Assembly: GCA_016234555.1 (NCBI GenBank)
Contig: JACRBJ010000012.1
Location: 62,001 to 126,000, forward strand
Length of the DNA stretch: 64,000 nt
Reading direction: 5' to 3'
Source: Chloroflexota bacterium
GTDB taxonomy: Bacteria > Chloroflexota > Anaerolineae > Anaerolineales > Villigracilaceae
The translations under genes were made by a program, and so were the position numbers. Shown piece by piece: positions 26,202 to 35,202 of the stretch (its first letter is position 1; each line of letters starts with the position of its first letter). The notes under the pieces were generated by a model. That model was given only the letters and a program-made list of their open reading frames with translations. It had not been told where the DNA came from and made no database searches.

Positions 26202-27822
26202 AGAATTGCTCGAAATCGTAAATAAGGAAAACGAGGAAAACGCGAAATATCGCCATTGTGTCAGCGTTTGTGCTGTTACCGGTTGCGCCGCTGTATGCAG
26301 CAATGAGCTGGTCGCTGAACTGCAAGCCGAAGTGAAAAAGCGTGGACTCGAAAACGAAGTCCAGATCAAGAAGGTCGGCTGCATGGGGCTGTGCGCCGCC
26401 GGACCGATTATTTCCGTTCAGCCAGATAATCTTTTCTACCGCGAAATGACTCCAGAGGAAGCTCCAGCCGTCATCGACAGCCTGGGCAAGGAACCCCTGC
26501 GAGAGAAAATAATCGATACTGCCAAGGAACCCTTCTTCGCCCGCCAGGAAAAACATGCACTTGTAAATTCGGGTGTGATCGACCCTGAGCGCATCGAAGA
26601 TTACATTGCCAGTGGTGGTTACACGTCACTGATTAACGCCATCACAGAAATGGACCCCTCGGATGTGGTTCAGGAAGTATTAACCAGCGGCTTGCGCGGA
26701 CGAGGTGGCGGCGGTTATCCGACCGGTCAAAAGTGGGGCACCGTTGCCAAAGTGGAAGGCGACCTCAAGTATGTGGTCTGCAACGCCGACGAAGGCGACC
26801 CCGGCGCGTTCATGGATCGTTCAGCGCTGGAAAGTGACCCGCATCGCGTGCTCGAAGGTATGGCAATTGCAGCCTACGCGGTCGGCGCCAGCCAGGGCTA
26901 TTTATACATCCGCGCCGAATACCCGACGGCAATCAAACGCATGAAAGCCGCCATCAAACAGGCGGAAAAATTTGGCTTGCTCGGACAGGATATTTGCGGC
27001 ACACCCTTCAACTTCAAAGTGGATGTGCGCCTCGGCGCCGGCGCTTTCGTCTGCGGCGAGGAAACAGCGTTGATCAACTCCATCGAAGGCAACCGTGGAA
27101 TGCCAAGCCTGCGCCCGCCTTACCCGGCTGAATCAGGCTTGTTCGACAAGCCAACGCTGGTCAACAACGTCGAGACCTTTGCCAACATCCCCGGTATCCT
27201 CAAAAAAGGCGGCAAGGTGTTCGCTCAAATCGGCACAGCCAAGAGCAAAGGCACAAAGGTCTTCGCGCTCACCGGCGAAATCAAAAACACCGGTCTCATC
27301 GAAGTGCCAATGGGCATCACCCTGCGCGAAATTGTCTATGACATTGGCGGAGGCGTTCCCAACAAGGGGCGCAAGTTCAAAGCCATTCAAACCGGCGGTC
27401 CTTCGGGCGGTTGTATCCCGGAAGAGCATCTCGATACCCCGGTTGATTACGAATCGCTCAAGGCGCTTGGTTCGATGATGGGTTCCGGCGGCATGATCGT
27501 CATCGACGACAGCTCGAACATGATCGACATGGCACGCTATTTCATGGAATTTAGCATGATGGAATCCTGCGGCAAATGTGCCCCCTGCCGCGTGGGAACC
27601 GTTCAACTGTACAACCTGCTGGGCAAATTTCAGCAGGGTCAAGCGACCGAGGACGACCTGGTCACGCTCGAGGAATTGTGCGATGTAGTTCGCAACACCA
27701 GCCTGTGTGGACTTGGACAGGCGGCTCCCAACCCCATCATGAGCACCCTGCGCTACTTCCGCAGTGAATACATGGAAAAAATTCAGCCTTCGGCGTCTCA
27801 CGTCAAGGAGCAAGCAAAATGA
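26191..27822 (+). CDS. hoxF: Hydrogenase diaphorase subunit HoxF (NAD- and FMN-binding)
   Basis: The 543-residue NuoF homologue has an N-terminal thioredoxin-like [2Fe-2S] region (CAVTGCAAVC, VGCMGLCAAGP), the FMN/NADH loop GRGGGGYPTGQKW near residue 169, an SLBB domain, and the [4Fe-4S] ligands SCGKCAPCRVG near 459. It is the site of NAD+/NADH exchange in the group 3d hydrogenase. It overlaps hoxE and hoxU, so the subunits are translationally coupled. Confidence 0.93.
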   Translation: MTNEELLEIVNKENEENAKYRHCVSVCAVTGCAAVCSNELVAELQAEVKKRGLENEVQIKKVGCMGLCAAGPIISVQPDNLFYREMTPEEAPAVIDSLGKEPLREKIIDTAKEPFFARQEKHALVNSGVIDPERIEDYIASGGYTSLINAITEMDPSDVVQEVLTSGLRGRGGGGYPTGQKWGTVAKVEGDLKYVVCNADEGDPGAFMDRSALESDPHRVLEGMAIAAYAVGASQGYLYIRAEYPTAIKRMKAAIKQAEKFGLLGQDICGTPFNFKVDVRLGAGAFVCGEETALINSIEGNRGMPSLRPPYPAESGLFDKPTLVNNVETFANIPGILKKGGKVFAQIGTAKSKGTKVFALTGEIKNTGLIEVPMGITLREIVYDIGGGVPNKGRKFKAIQTGGPSGGCIPEEHLDTPVDYESLKALGSMMGSGGMIVIDDSSNMIDMARYFMEFSMMESCGKCAPCRVGTVQLYNLLGKFQQGQATEDDLVTLEELCDVVRNTSLCGLGQAAPNPIMSTLRYFRSEYMEKIQPSASHVKEQAK

Positions 27823-28541
27823 GCCCGAATACCAATATCAAAACCTTTACGATCGACGGAAAACCTGTCAGCGCCGCAGAAGGCGAAACCATTTTGGAGG
27901 TTGCCCGTCAGAATGGCGTCAACATTCCGACCTTGTGCAACAAGACCGGATTGACTCCAACCGGTCAATGTCGTTTGTGCATGGTCGAAGTCGCCGGTTC
28001 CAACCGTCTGTTTCCCTCCTGCGTAACCAAACCCGAAGAAGGCATGGAAATCACCACCGACAGCCCGCGCCTGCTTAAATATCGCCAGATGATTTTGGAA
28101 TTGCTCTTCTCGGAACGCAACCACATCTGCGCAGTGTGCGTTTCCAATGGACACTGTGACCTTCAGAGCATGTCACAACGTCTGCACGTGGATCATGTCC
28201 GCTATCCGTATTTGCACCCGAAGTTCAGTGTGGATGGTTCCCATCCCAAGTTCGAAGTTGACCACAACCGCTGTATCCTGTGCGGACGCTGCGTGCGTGT
28301 TTGCGACGAGATCGAAGGCGCGCACACCCGCGATCTGCGCAACCGCGGCATCCAGACCCTGGTCATCACCGATTATGACGGAGCATGGGGTGGCTCAAAG
28401 AGCTGCACAAGCTGCGGTAAATGCGTCCATGTTTGTCCCACCGGCGCGCTGGCTGAAAAAGGCAAGTCGGTGGCTGAAATGGCAAAACGCAAGCATTTCC
28501 TGCCGTATCTGGTAATGCGCCGCAAAGGAGCATCGAAATGA
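27819..28541 (+). CDS. hoxU: Hydrogenase diaphorase subunit HoxU
   Basis: The 240-residue protein carries, in order, a plant-type [2Fe-2S] ferredoxin domain (CNKTG, CRLCMV, PSC), a NuoG-type His-Cys segment (ERNHICAVCVSNGHC) and two [4Fe-4S] motifs (CILCGRCVRVCDEI and CTSCGKCVHVCPTG). It matches HoxU, the short NuoG-like electron conduit between HoxF/E and the hydrogenase dimer. Both ends overlap neighbours by 4 nt. Confidence 0.93.
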   Translation: MSPNTNIKTFTIDGKPVSAAEGETILEVARQNGVNIPTLCNKTGLTPTGQCRLCMVEVAGSNRLFPSCVTKPEEGMEITTDSPRLLKYRQMILELLFSERNHICAVCVSNGHCDLQSMSQRLHVDHVRYPYLHPKFSVDGSHPKFEVDHNRCILCGRCVRVCDEIEGAHTRDLRNRGIQTLVITDYDGAWGGSKSCTSCGKCVHVCPTGALAEKGKSVAEMAKRKHFLPYLVMRRKGASK

Positions 28542-29092
28542 AAAAAGAAATCAAGAAAGATAAAAAACTACGCCTGGCAACCATCTGGCTTGATGGTTGT
28601 TCCGGTTGCCACATGTCCTTCCTCGATATTGATGAGCGTTTGTTGCTGCTTGCCGAGAAAGTGGATGTTGTCTTCAGTCCTTTGGTCGATGTCAAGGAAT
28701 TTCCCGAAGATGTGGATATCACCCTTGTCGAAGGCGCTCTGGGCAGTGAAGAGGATCTGCACAAGCTGATGAAGATTCGTCCTCGCACCAAAACACTCGT
28801 GGCATTTGGCGATTGCGCCATCACCGCCAACATCCCCTCGATGCGCAATCCCTTTGGAACAGAGGAAACACTCAACTACGTTTATCTTGAAATGGGCGCC
28901 GATAACCCGCAAATTCCCATGCAGGGAGTCCCGCCGTTGATGAAACGCGCCCTGCCCCTGCACAACTACGTCAAGGTGGATGTTTTCATCCCGGGCTGCC
29001 CGCCTTCCGCTGATACCATTTTTTTTGCTGTCAGCGAACTTATCGAAGGTCGCGTGCCCGATCTTTCCACATACACCCGCTTTGGAGCCTAG
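28538..29092 (+). CDS. hoxY: [NiFe] hydrogenase small subunit HoxY
   Basis: The 184-residue protein lacks a Tat signal, as expected for the cytoplasmic group 3d enzyme. Ligands of the single proximal [4Fe-4S] cluster are seen in LDGCSGCHMSF, FGDCAITANIP and IPGCPPSAD. It pairs with HoxH to oxidise or evolve H2. Confidence 0.94.
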   Translation: MKKEIKKDKKLRLATIWLDGCSGCHMSFLDIDERLLLLAEKVDVVFSPLVDVKEFPEDVDITLVEGALGSEEDLHKLMKIRPRTKTLVAFGDCAITANIPSMRNPFGTEETLNYVYLEMGADNPQIPMQGVPPLMKRALPLHNYVKVDVFIPGCPPSADTIFFAVSELIEGRVPDLSTYTRFGA

Positions 29093-29101
29093 GAGCCGGC
29101 C

Positions 29102-30526
29102 ATGACCAATAAAATTATGATTGAACAAGTGACCCGTATCGAAGGGCACGCCAAAGTCTCCATCTTCCTCAATGACGAGGGTTCAGTGCAGGATGCACAG
29201 GTGCATGTCACCCAGGTGCGCGGATTTGAAAAATTCGTCCAGGGACGCCCGTTTTATGAAATGCCATCCCTGACCGCCCGTACCTGCGGCATTTGCCCCG
29301 TTAGTCATTTGATCGCCTCCTCCAAAGCCTGCGACCAGATTCTGGCGGTACGCATACCGACGACTGCGATTGCCCTACGCCGCATCATCAACCTCGGCCA
29401 GATCATCCAATCACATGCCCTGAATTTCTTCTACCTGTCCTCACCCGATTTGCTGCTTGGAATGGATGGCGACCCTGCCAGGCGCAATATGTTTGGCATG
29501 TTTGAAAAACACCCGCAGATCGTCCGCGACGGAATCCGCCTGCGCCAGTTTGGACAACAGGTGATCGAACGTCTGGCGAACAAACGTGTTCACCCATCCT
29601 GGATTGTTCCCGGTGGCGTAGCCAGTCCACTGGAAGCCACCACTCGTGACCAGATATTAAGTGAAATCCCGGAAGTACTGGCGATCATCACCCGTACCCT
29701 CGACTGGTACAAAAAGAGCCTCAACAACTATCAGGAATACATCCGCACTTTTGCCAACTTTCCCAGCCTGTTTATGGGATTGGTGACAAAAGACGGTCGC
29801 CTTGAACATTATCACGGTAACCTGCGCGTTGTCACAGCTCGTGGTAGTGTACTTGCCGACCAACTCGCCCCCGATGAATACGAATCGTTCATTGGCGAAG
29901 CGGTTGAACCTTACACTTATCTCAAATCGCCTTACTACAAACCCTTGGGTTATGCCGATGGCATGTATCGCGTTGGACCGCTGGCCCGCCTGAATGTGGC
30001 GAACGAATGCGGCACACCGCAAGCTGACCAGGAACTGGCGGAATTTCACTGCCTCGACAAGGGCGCAGTGCTGAGCTCCTTCCATTATCACTATGCCCGC
30101 CTGATCGAAATTTTGTATGGCATCGAACGCATTCAACAACTGCTCAATGAGCCGGATATCCTTTCGGATAACGTGCGCGCCCATGCCGAAGTGAACAGCT
30201 TTGAAGGCATCGGTGTCAGTGAAGCCCCGCGCGGTACGCTCTTCCATCACTACAAAGTGAACGAAGACGGCATCATCCAGTCGGCGAACCTGATCATTGC
30301 TTCGGGCAATAACAACCTCGCCATGAACAAAGGCGTTTTACAGGCTGCCCGCTACTATGTCCGCCCTGAGAAATTGACCGAAGGAATGCTCAACCGCGTG
30401 GAAGCAGTTATCCGCGCCTTCGACCCCTGCCTGGCTTGCTCCACCCACGCTGATGGTCACATGGCAATGCAATTTGAAATGTTCGCGCCAGATGGCAAAC
30501 TCCTCGATACTTTGACTCGTGACTAA
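29102..30526 (+). CDS. hoxH: [NiFe] hydrogenase large subunit HoxH
   Basis: The 474-residue subunit holds the Ni-Fe site. The L1 motif is RTCGICPVSH near residue 60 and the L2 motif DPCLACSTH near the C-terminus. RIEGHA follows the start. The 25 residues after DPCLACSTH form a C-terminal extension that a maturation endopeptidase should remove after the His; the protease gene follows. AGGAG precedes the ATG. With HoxEFUY it makes a group 3d NAD-reducing hydrogenase. No hypABCDEF assembly genes are in the window. Confidence 0.95.
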   Translation: MTNKIMIEQVTRIEGHAKVSIFLNDEGSVQDAQVHVTQVRGFEKFVQGRPFYEMPSLTARTCGICPVSHLIASSKACDQILAVRIPTTAIALRRIINLGQIIQSHALNFFYLSSPDLLLGMDGDPARRNMFGMFEKHPQIVRDGIRLRQFGQQVIERLANKRVHPSWIVPGGVASPLEATTRDQILSEIPEVLAIITRTLDWYKKSLNNYQEYIRTFANFPSLFMGLVTKDGRLEHYHGNLRVVTARGSVLADQLAPDEYESFIGEAVEPYTYLKSPYYKPLGYADGMYRVGPLARLNVANECGTPQADQELAEFHCLDKGAVLSSFHYHYARLIEILYGIERIQQLLNEPDILSDNVRAHAEVNSFEGIGVSEAPRGTLFHHYKVNEDGIIQSANLIIASGNNNLAMNKGVLQAARYYVRPEKLTEGMLNRVEAVIRAFDPCLACSTHADGHMAMQFEMFAPDGKLLDTLTRD

Positions 30527-30556
30527 GACCTCCTGCATCCTGCATGTATAATTCAG

Positions 30557-30591
30557 CCAGCCACCTGGACAGATTGCACCTAGGTGGCTGG
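30557..30591 (+). terminator. Hairpin between hoxH and the protease gene
   Basis: CCAGCCACCT (30557-30566) pairs perfectly with AGGTGGCTGG (30582-30591) around a 15-nt loop. There is no T-run; instead the TATTCT -10 box of the next gene starts at 30592. It may be an attenuator or processing site. Confidence 0.5.
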
Positions 30592-30602
30592 TATTCTAAA
30601 AG

Positions 30603-31058
30603 ATGAGAACTCTTATTCTTGGTTATGGTAACACATTGAGAAAAGACGATGGCCTGGGCGTTTATGCCGCTCAGGCTCTTGCCTCGTTACCCCTGCCCGA
30701 TGATGTGGAGATTCGCACTTGTCAGCAACTTTCCCCTGAGTTGTCTCCTACGCTTGCTCAAGTAGATCACGCCATTTTTATCGACGCGGCATTGGCTTCC
30801 AACGGGGAAAAACCCGGCACGATAAATACACGCATTCTTCACCCAAAAACCAATCAACCCAGCGGCATCACGCACCACTTCGATCCTGAAACTTTGCTGG
30901 CGATGGCTGAGTCCCTTTATGGACATGCACCCCAGGCGACACTTTTTAGTGTCGTTGCCGCCAGCTTTGACCTTGAAGAAGGGCTTTCGTCCGAAGCGAA
31001 CGCAGCGCTGCCTGTTCTGATTGGGAGTATAAAAAAACACCTGCTCACGATTCTCTAA
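30603..31058 (+). CDS. hoxW: Hydrogenase maturation protease (HoxW/HycI-like)
   Basis: The 151-residue protein has the HycI-family start LILGYGNTLRKDDGLG and a later acidic and His pattern (IDAAL, HHFDPETLL) that would bind the nickel of the unprocessed large subunit. It should trim the HoxH C-terminal extension. It is separated from hoxH by 76 nt holding a hairpin. A TATTCT box with TG-G in front ends 5 nt before the ATG, so it may also be transcribed separately as a leaderless mRNA. Confidence 0.9.
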   Translation: MRTLILGYGNTLRKDDGLGVYAAQALASLPLPDDVEIRTCQQLSPELSPTLAQVDHAIFIDAALASNGEKPGTINTRILHPKTNQPSGITHHFDPETLLAMAESLYGHAPQATLFSVVAASFDLEEGLSSEANAALPVLIGSIKKHLLTIL

Positions 31059-31320
31059 AACCACCCTTACCCCGCAGACTTTGCCCGCGCATGAATTATC
31101 GACCATTAAATCTATGCTGATTCCGCTTATATAAAGGCAGGATCAGCGTTCTGTTTTAGATGTACAATTTGCCGGGCGCTGCGCGGCAAAACGCCCCAAG
31201 CCTGCGTGACCTCGGTGTTGGGATATCAAATCCGCTTTTCGAGCGATGGCATTTGCTTTGTTCGATAATCGAGTTATGTGGCATAATAGGATAAATATTA
31301 TTAATTTAGGAGGCTTTCCC

Positions 31321-31767
31321 ATGACCACCGTTCGCAGCCTGTTAGAGGCAAAACCGTCCGATAAGAGTTATTCTGTCGCTTCCACCGATACTGTGCTCCA
31401 AGCCGTAAAGATAATGGCTGAAGCTCGCATCGGCGCCGTGCTGGTCACCGAAGACGGAAAGGTCGTCGGCATCTACACCGAACGCGATTACCTCCGCAAA
31501 GGGGAGAACGAGGGACGAGTCGCAAAGGATACGAAGATCAGGGAGGTGATGGTGTCCAGGATGATTACCGTTACCACTGATACGTCCGTCGAGCAGTGTA
31601 TGGCGTTGATGAAGCAGTACAATATCCGTCACCTGCCCGTTGTGGAGAAGGACCATCTGCTTGGTGTGGTCTCCATGCGTGACGTCATGTCTGCAGTCCT
31701 GGAAGATCGTGAGTTCGAGATCCGCGGACTCGAAAACTACATCATGGGTTCGGGATTCCAGTCGTAG
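31321..31767 (+). CDS. Two-CBS-domain protein
   Basis: The 148-residue protein consists of a CBS pair (VASTDTVLQAVKIMAEARIGAVLV; VTTDTSVEQCMALMKQ) with nothing fused to it. AGGAGG lies 7 nt before ATG 31321; the in-frame upstream start at 31246 has no ribosome site. Stand-alone CBS pairs bind adenine nucleotides and regulate partner proteins. No partner is evident nearby. It ends in a terminator. Confidence 0.88.
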   Translation: MTTVRSLLEAKPSDKSYSVASTDTVLQAVKIMAEARIGAVLVTEDGKVVGIYTERDYLRKGENEGRVAKDTKIREVMVSRMITVTTDTSVEQCMALMKQYNIRHLPVVEKDHLLGVVSMRDVMSAVLEDREFEIRGLENYIMGSGFQS

Positions 31768-31800
31768 GTAAAACCCCCAATTCGATACATTGAACATATC

Positions 31801-31835
31801 ACGGCGGATGCCAGGGGCGTATCCGCCGTAATTTT
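31801..31835 (+). terminator. Terminator after the CBS gene
   Basis: ACGGCGGAT (31801-31809) pairs with ATCCGCCGT (31821-31829) around an 11-nt loop and is followed by AATTTT. Confidence 0.75.
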
Positions 31836-31858
31836 ATGTTTTCAGTTGTTGCATTACT

Positions 31859-31873
31859 GGTAAAATCCACCCC
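31859..31873 (+). promoter_or_regulatory. Extended -10 promoter for a leaderless lipoprotein mRNA
   Basis: TGG precedes TAAAAT (31861-31866), which ends 7 nt before the ATG at 31874. No ribosome site is present. Confidence 0.5.
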
Positions 31874-33496
31874 ATGTCTTTTCGTCGAAACGTCAAACCA
31901 GCCGTTTTTGTTTGCATTTTTATAATAGCTTCCCTGATCGTTTCCTGTGCGCCTGTCCAGAATCAGCCGGTATCCTACCCGACCTACGATCCCTTTCTGC
32001 CCATCCAAGCGGGGACATTGACTCCCGCCCCCGGCTCCACTCCAGCTGCGACAAATTCACCCCTGCCCCCAACGTTCACCGCTACCGCCACCCGTGAGCC
32101 GACGCCGACGCGCGCTCCGCTGTCCATTATGCTTCCCACGCTCGTCTCCACAGACCAGCCGTTGAACACTCCCACGCCCGACGCGCAGCGCGTCCTGCCG
32201 ACCCCCCGTCAGCAGGCGGAACAATACACGGTGCAGGACGGGGACAGCCTGGGTTTCATCGCGGAACGTTACGGTATCAGCCTCAAAACGTTGATGGAAG
32301 CCAACAACATCACCGACCCCAATCTGCTTTATCCCGGCATGGTGCTGAACGTCCCGGCACCGAACCCGGGCAACGAGGGGACCTCCTTCAAGATCATCCC
32401 AGATTCGGAAATGGTCTATGGTCCCGCCGGGGTTTTCTTCAACATCAAAAGTTTCATTGACAGCCAGAACGGCTACCTCGAAACGTATGAGCAGGACGTA
32501 AACGGGTTTGTGTTGACCGGCGACGAAATCGTCTGGATCGTTGCCCGTAACTATTCGGTCAACCCGCGCCTGCTGCTGGCTCTGCTCGAATACCAGAGCG
32601 GATGGGTGACCAATCCCAACCCGTTCAACACAGCCTACCCGATGGGTTTTGCGGACGAAAACCATTACGGCTTGTACCGCCAGCTTACCTGGGCTGCCAA
32701 CAATCTGAACAAGGGATATTATCTTTGGAAGGCGAACGCGCTTTCCACCTGGGTGATGAACGATGGCACGGTCACCCCCATCGACCCGACCATCAACGCC
32801 GGCACGGCGGCTGTGCAATATTTCTTTTCGCAGCTCGACGATCTTCCCACCTGGCAGCATGACGTGGACGGCACGGGGCTGCTTCTCACTTATTACGTTT
32901 TCTTTGGCAACCCCTTCGATTACGCCATCGAACCGCTGATTCCCCCTTCGATGACACAGCCCGCCATGCGATTGCCGTTCAATACCGGCGAGACCTGGTA
33001 TTTCACCGGCGGACCGCACGGCGGTTGGGACTCTGGCTCGGCGTGGGCGGCGCTGGATTTCGCTCCGCCCGGCGACAACGGCTCGTGCCTGGCAAGCTCG
33101 CTGTGGGTGACAGCTGTGGCGGACGGTTTGGTCCTGCGCACTTCGAACGGAGCGTTGATCCAGGATTTGGATAACGACGGCTACGAACAGACAGGCTGGG
33201 TCATTTTGTACATGCACATCGCCGAGGATGGACGCGAACTGCCGGGCGAATATCTTTTTGCGGGCGAGCGTGTCGGACATCCATCCTGCGAAGGCGGAGT
33301 TTCGAACGCCACCCATGTCCATATTGCGCGGAAGTACAACGGGGAGTGGATTGCCGCCGGCGGCTCCATGCCCTTCGACCTCGATGGCTGGATCGCCAGC
33401 GCGGGCGGCATCGAATATGACGGTTATTTGACCCGCAACGGATTAGCCATCGAAGCCTGGGATGGCGCCAGCGAGATCAATCAGGTGTATCGTTAA
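31874..33496 (+). CDS. LysM and M23-like domain lipoprotein (paralogue 1 of 3)
   Basis: The 540-residue secreted lipoprotein has a signal peptide with lipobox SLIVSC (Cys25) followed by a Thr/Pro-rich stalk to about residue 115. A LysM domain (YTVQDGDSLGFIAERYGISLK...) spans about 117-162. A middle region of about 200 residues contains SVNPRLLLALLEYQSGW, which looks like a lytic-transglycosylase-like helical part. The C-terminal 160 residues contain an M23/LasA-like beta fold (ALDFAPPGD, VTAVADG, HVHIARKYNGEW). The expected role is peptidoglycan binding and remodelling at the cell surface. Some M23 zinc ligands are not obvious, so catalysis is uncertain. Two paralogues follow in tandem. Confidence 0.85.
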   Translation: MSFRRNVKPAVFVCIFIIASLIVSCAPVQNQPVSYPTYDPFLPIQAGTLTPAPGSTPAATNSPLPPTFTATATREPTPTRAPLSIMLPTLVSTDQPLNTPTPDAQRVLPTPRQQAEQYTVQDGDSLGFIAERYGISLKTLMEANNITDPNLLYPGMVLNVPAPNPGNEGTSFKIIPDSEMVYGPAGVFFNIKSFIDSQNGYLETYEQDVNGFVLTGDEIVWIVARNYSVNPRLLLALLEYQSGWVTNPNPFNTAYPMGFADENHYGLYRQLTWAANNLNKGYYLWKANALSTWVMNDGTVTPIDPTINAGTAAVQYFFSQLDDLPTWQHDVDGTGLLLTYYVFFGNPFDYAIEPLIPPSMTQPAMRLPFNTGETWYFTGGPHGGWDSGSAWAALDFAPPGDNGSCLASSLWVTAVADGLVLRTSNGALIQDLDNDGYEQTGWVILYMHIAEDGRELPGEYLFAGERVGHPSCEGGVSNATHVHIARKYNGEWIAAGGSMPFDLDGWIASAGGIEYDGYLTRNGLAIEAWDGASEINQVYR

Positions 33497-33537
33497 TTCA
33501 TTCCCGCTTAATCCATGCGGATATAATTCTGATGACC

Positions 33538-35202
33538 ATGAAGCGTTTTCCTCTTGCACTGTTGATCCTGATGCTGGTTCTCTCCGCCTGTATGCCCGCG
33601 CAGGGTTCGCTTTGGGGCGTCGCGCTGACCCCCACGCCGGGTACGCTCAACCCTTCCGAATCTTTAATCGACCCGTTCTTCGTCCAGGACGTTCCGATTG
33701 TTTTCCCCACCTCGACTGTCTCGCCACAACTGGAAACGGAAGCCGCCCAAAATCCCACAGCGACCCCCGGCGCGGATAATCCGTCTCCTGTGACCCTGCC
33801 GACAGCCGACGTTCCCTCTTATGATGCCCCGCCTTTCCTGTACTACGCTCAAAGCGGCGACATGCTGTCAGCCGTTGCAAGCAGGTTTGGGGTCGACGAA
33901 TCTGAGATTGTTTCGGATGCCGACCTGACGCACACGACGCTCATCGATCCCGGCACCCTGCTCGTCATTCCCAACCGCATCGCCGGGGAAATGTCGCCGT
34001 ACAGCCAGATCATGCCCGATTCAGAGATCATCTTTTCCATCACCGCCGCGGACTTTAATGTGGAGGAATATGTCCAGCAGTCGGGCGGATACCTGGGCAA
34101 GTTCAAGGATTATCTCGGTTCGACAGGCTGGATCGAAGGGGACAAGGCAATCGAACGCCTTGCCGTCGAGAACTCCATCAACCCGCGCCTGCTGCTTGCC
34201 CTGCTTGAATTTGAGAGCCGTTGGGTGCGCGGACAACCCGTCGATCAACTCCATACCGACTACCCGATGGGCTTCGACGATTTTCGTTATAAGGGCATGA
34301 CCGTGCAAATGGTCTGGGCGATCAACAACATGGCGATTGCCTATTACGGCTGGCGGGCTGGGACGATCACGCAGTTGGAGTTCCCCGACGGTTCCACGCT
34401 TCGTCTCGATCCGCGACTGAACGCCGGTACGGTCGCCATTCAGTATCTTTTTTCGCGCGAACACAGCCGCTCGGAGTGGGAGCAAATCATTGACCCGGCT
34501 TCGGGCTTTCCCGCCATGTATGCCGAAATGTTTGGTGACCCCTGGGCACGCGCCGATTCCATTCCCCCGATCTTCCCCGCCGCATTGAACCAGCCGCCGC
34601 TTGCGCTTCCCTTCGATCCCGGCGTGGAGTGGAGTGTCACCGGCGGACCGCACAACGCCTGGGGACAGATCAACCCGAATATTTACGACACCACACACAC
34701 CGTCTTTGCCGCCATTGATTTTGCCCCCTCCACAGATCACGGCGGTTGCGATCCAACCACAACATGGGTAACTGCCGCCGCTCCCGGTTTGGTCGTCCGC
34801 TCCGACAACGGCGCGGTAATGGTGGACCTCGACGGCGACGGCTACGAACAGACCGGATGGAACCTGCTTTACATGCACATCGCCAAGAAAGACCGCGTCC
34901 CGGTTGGGACGTGGCTGGAGATGAATGACCGCATCGGTCATGCATCGTGTGAGGGCGGGGTTTCCACCGGCACCCATCTCCACTTTACGCGGAAGTACAA
35001 CGGCGAGTGGGTCACCGCAGATGGTCCCAGTCCCTTCATCATGGACGGCTGGCGCGTGATGGCAGGTGAAAAGGCATACGAAGGGAAACTCGTGCGGGGC
35101 GATGCGGTTGTGATTGCCGACCCCGTCGGGCAGAAATGGTCGAACATTTTCCGCGACGATCCCAACGCCACACCTGAAGCCACTCCAATAGCGAATGAAT
35201 AA
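33538..35202 (+). CDS. LysM and M23-like domain lipoprotein (paralogue 2 of 3)
   Basis: The 554-residue paralogue has lipobox LVLSAC (Cys18 from this start), a short acidic and Pro-rich stalk, a degenerate LysM (YYAQSGDMLSAVASRFGV) at about 105-150, the middle SINPRLLLALLEFESRW region and the C-terminal M23-like fold (AIDFAPSTD, THLHFTRKYNGEW). A TATAAT box at 33522-33527 lies 4 nt before an in-frame ATG at 33532 and 10 nt before this ATG; the second gives a more typical signal peptide. It ends 8 nt inside the next paralogue. Confidence 0.83.
   Translation: MKRFPLALLILMLVLSACMPAQGSLWGVALTPTPGTLNPSESLIDPFFVQDVPIVFPTSTVSPQLETEAAQNPTATPGADNPSPVTLPTADVPSYDAPPFLYYAQSGDMLSAVASRFGVDESEIVSDADLTHTTLIDPGTLLVIPNRIAGEMSPYSQIMPDSEIIFSITAADFNVEEYVQQSGGYLGKFKDYLGSTGWIEGDKAIERLAVENSINPRLLLALLEFESRWVRGQPVDQLHTDYPMGFDDFRYKGMTVQMVWAINNMAIAYYGWRAGTITQLEFPDGSTLRLDPRLNAGTVAIQYLFSREHSRSEWEQIIDPASGFPAMYAEMFGDPWARADSIPPIFPAALNQPPLALPFDPGVEWSVTGGPHNAWGQINPNIYDTTHTVFAAIDFAPSTDHGGCDPTTTWVTAAAPGLVVRSDNGAVMVDLDGDGYEQTGWNLLYMHIAKKDRVPVGTWLEMNDRIGHASCEGGVSTGTHLHFTRKYNGEWVTADGPSPFIMDGWRVMAGEKAYEGKLVRGDAVVIADPVGQKWSNIFRDDPNATPEATPIANE

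Noticed and set aside
32057..33322. Minus-strand frame of 421 codons
   Set aside because: Antisense to the first LysM-M23 lipoprotein gene, with no family features.
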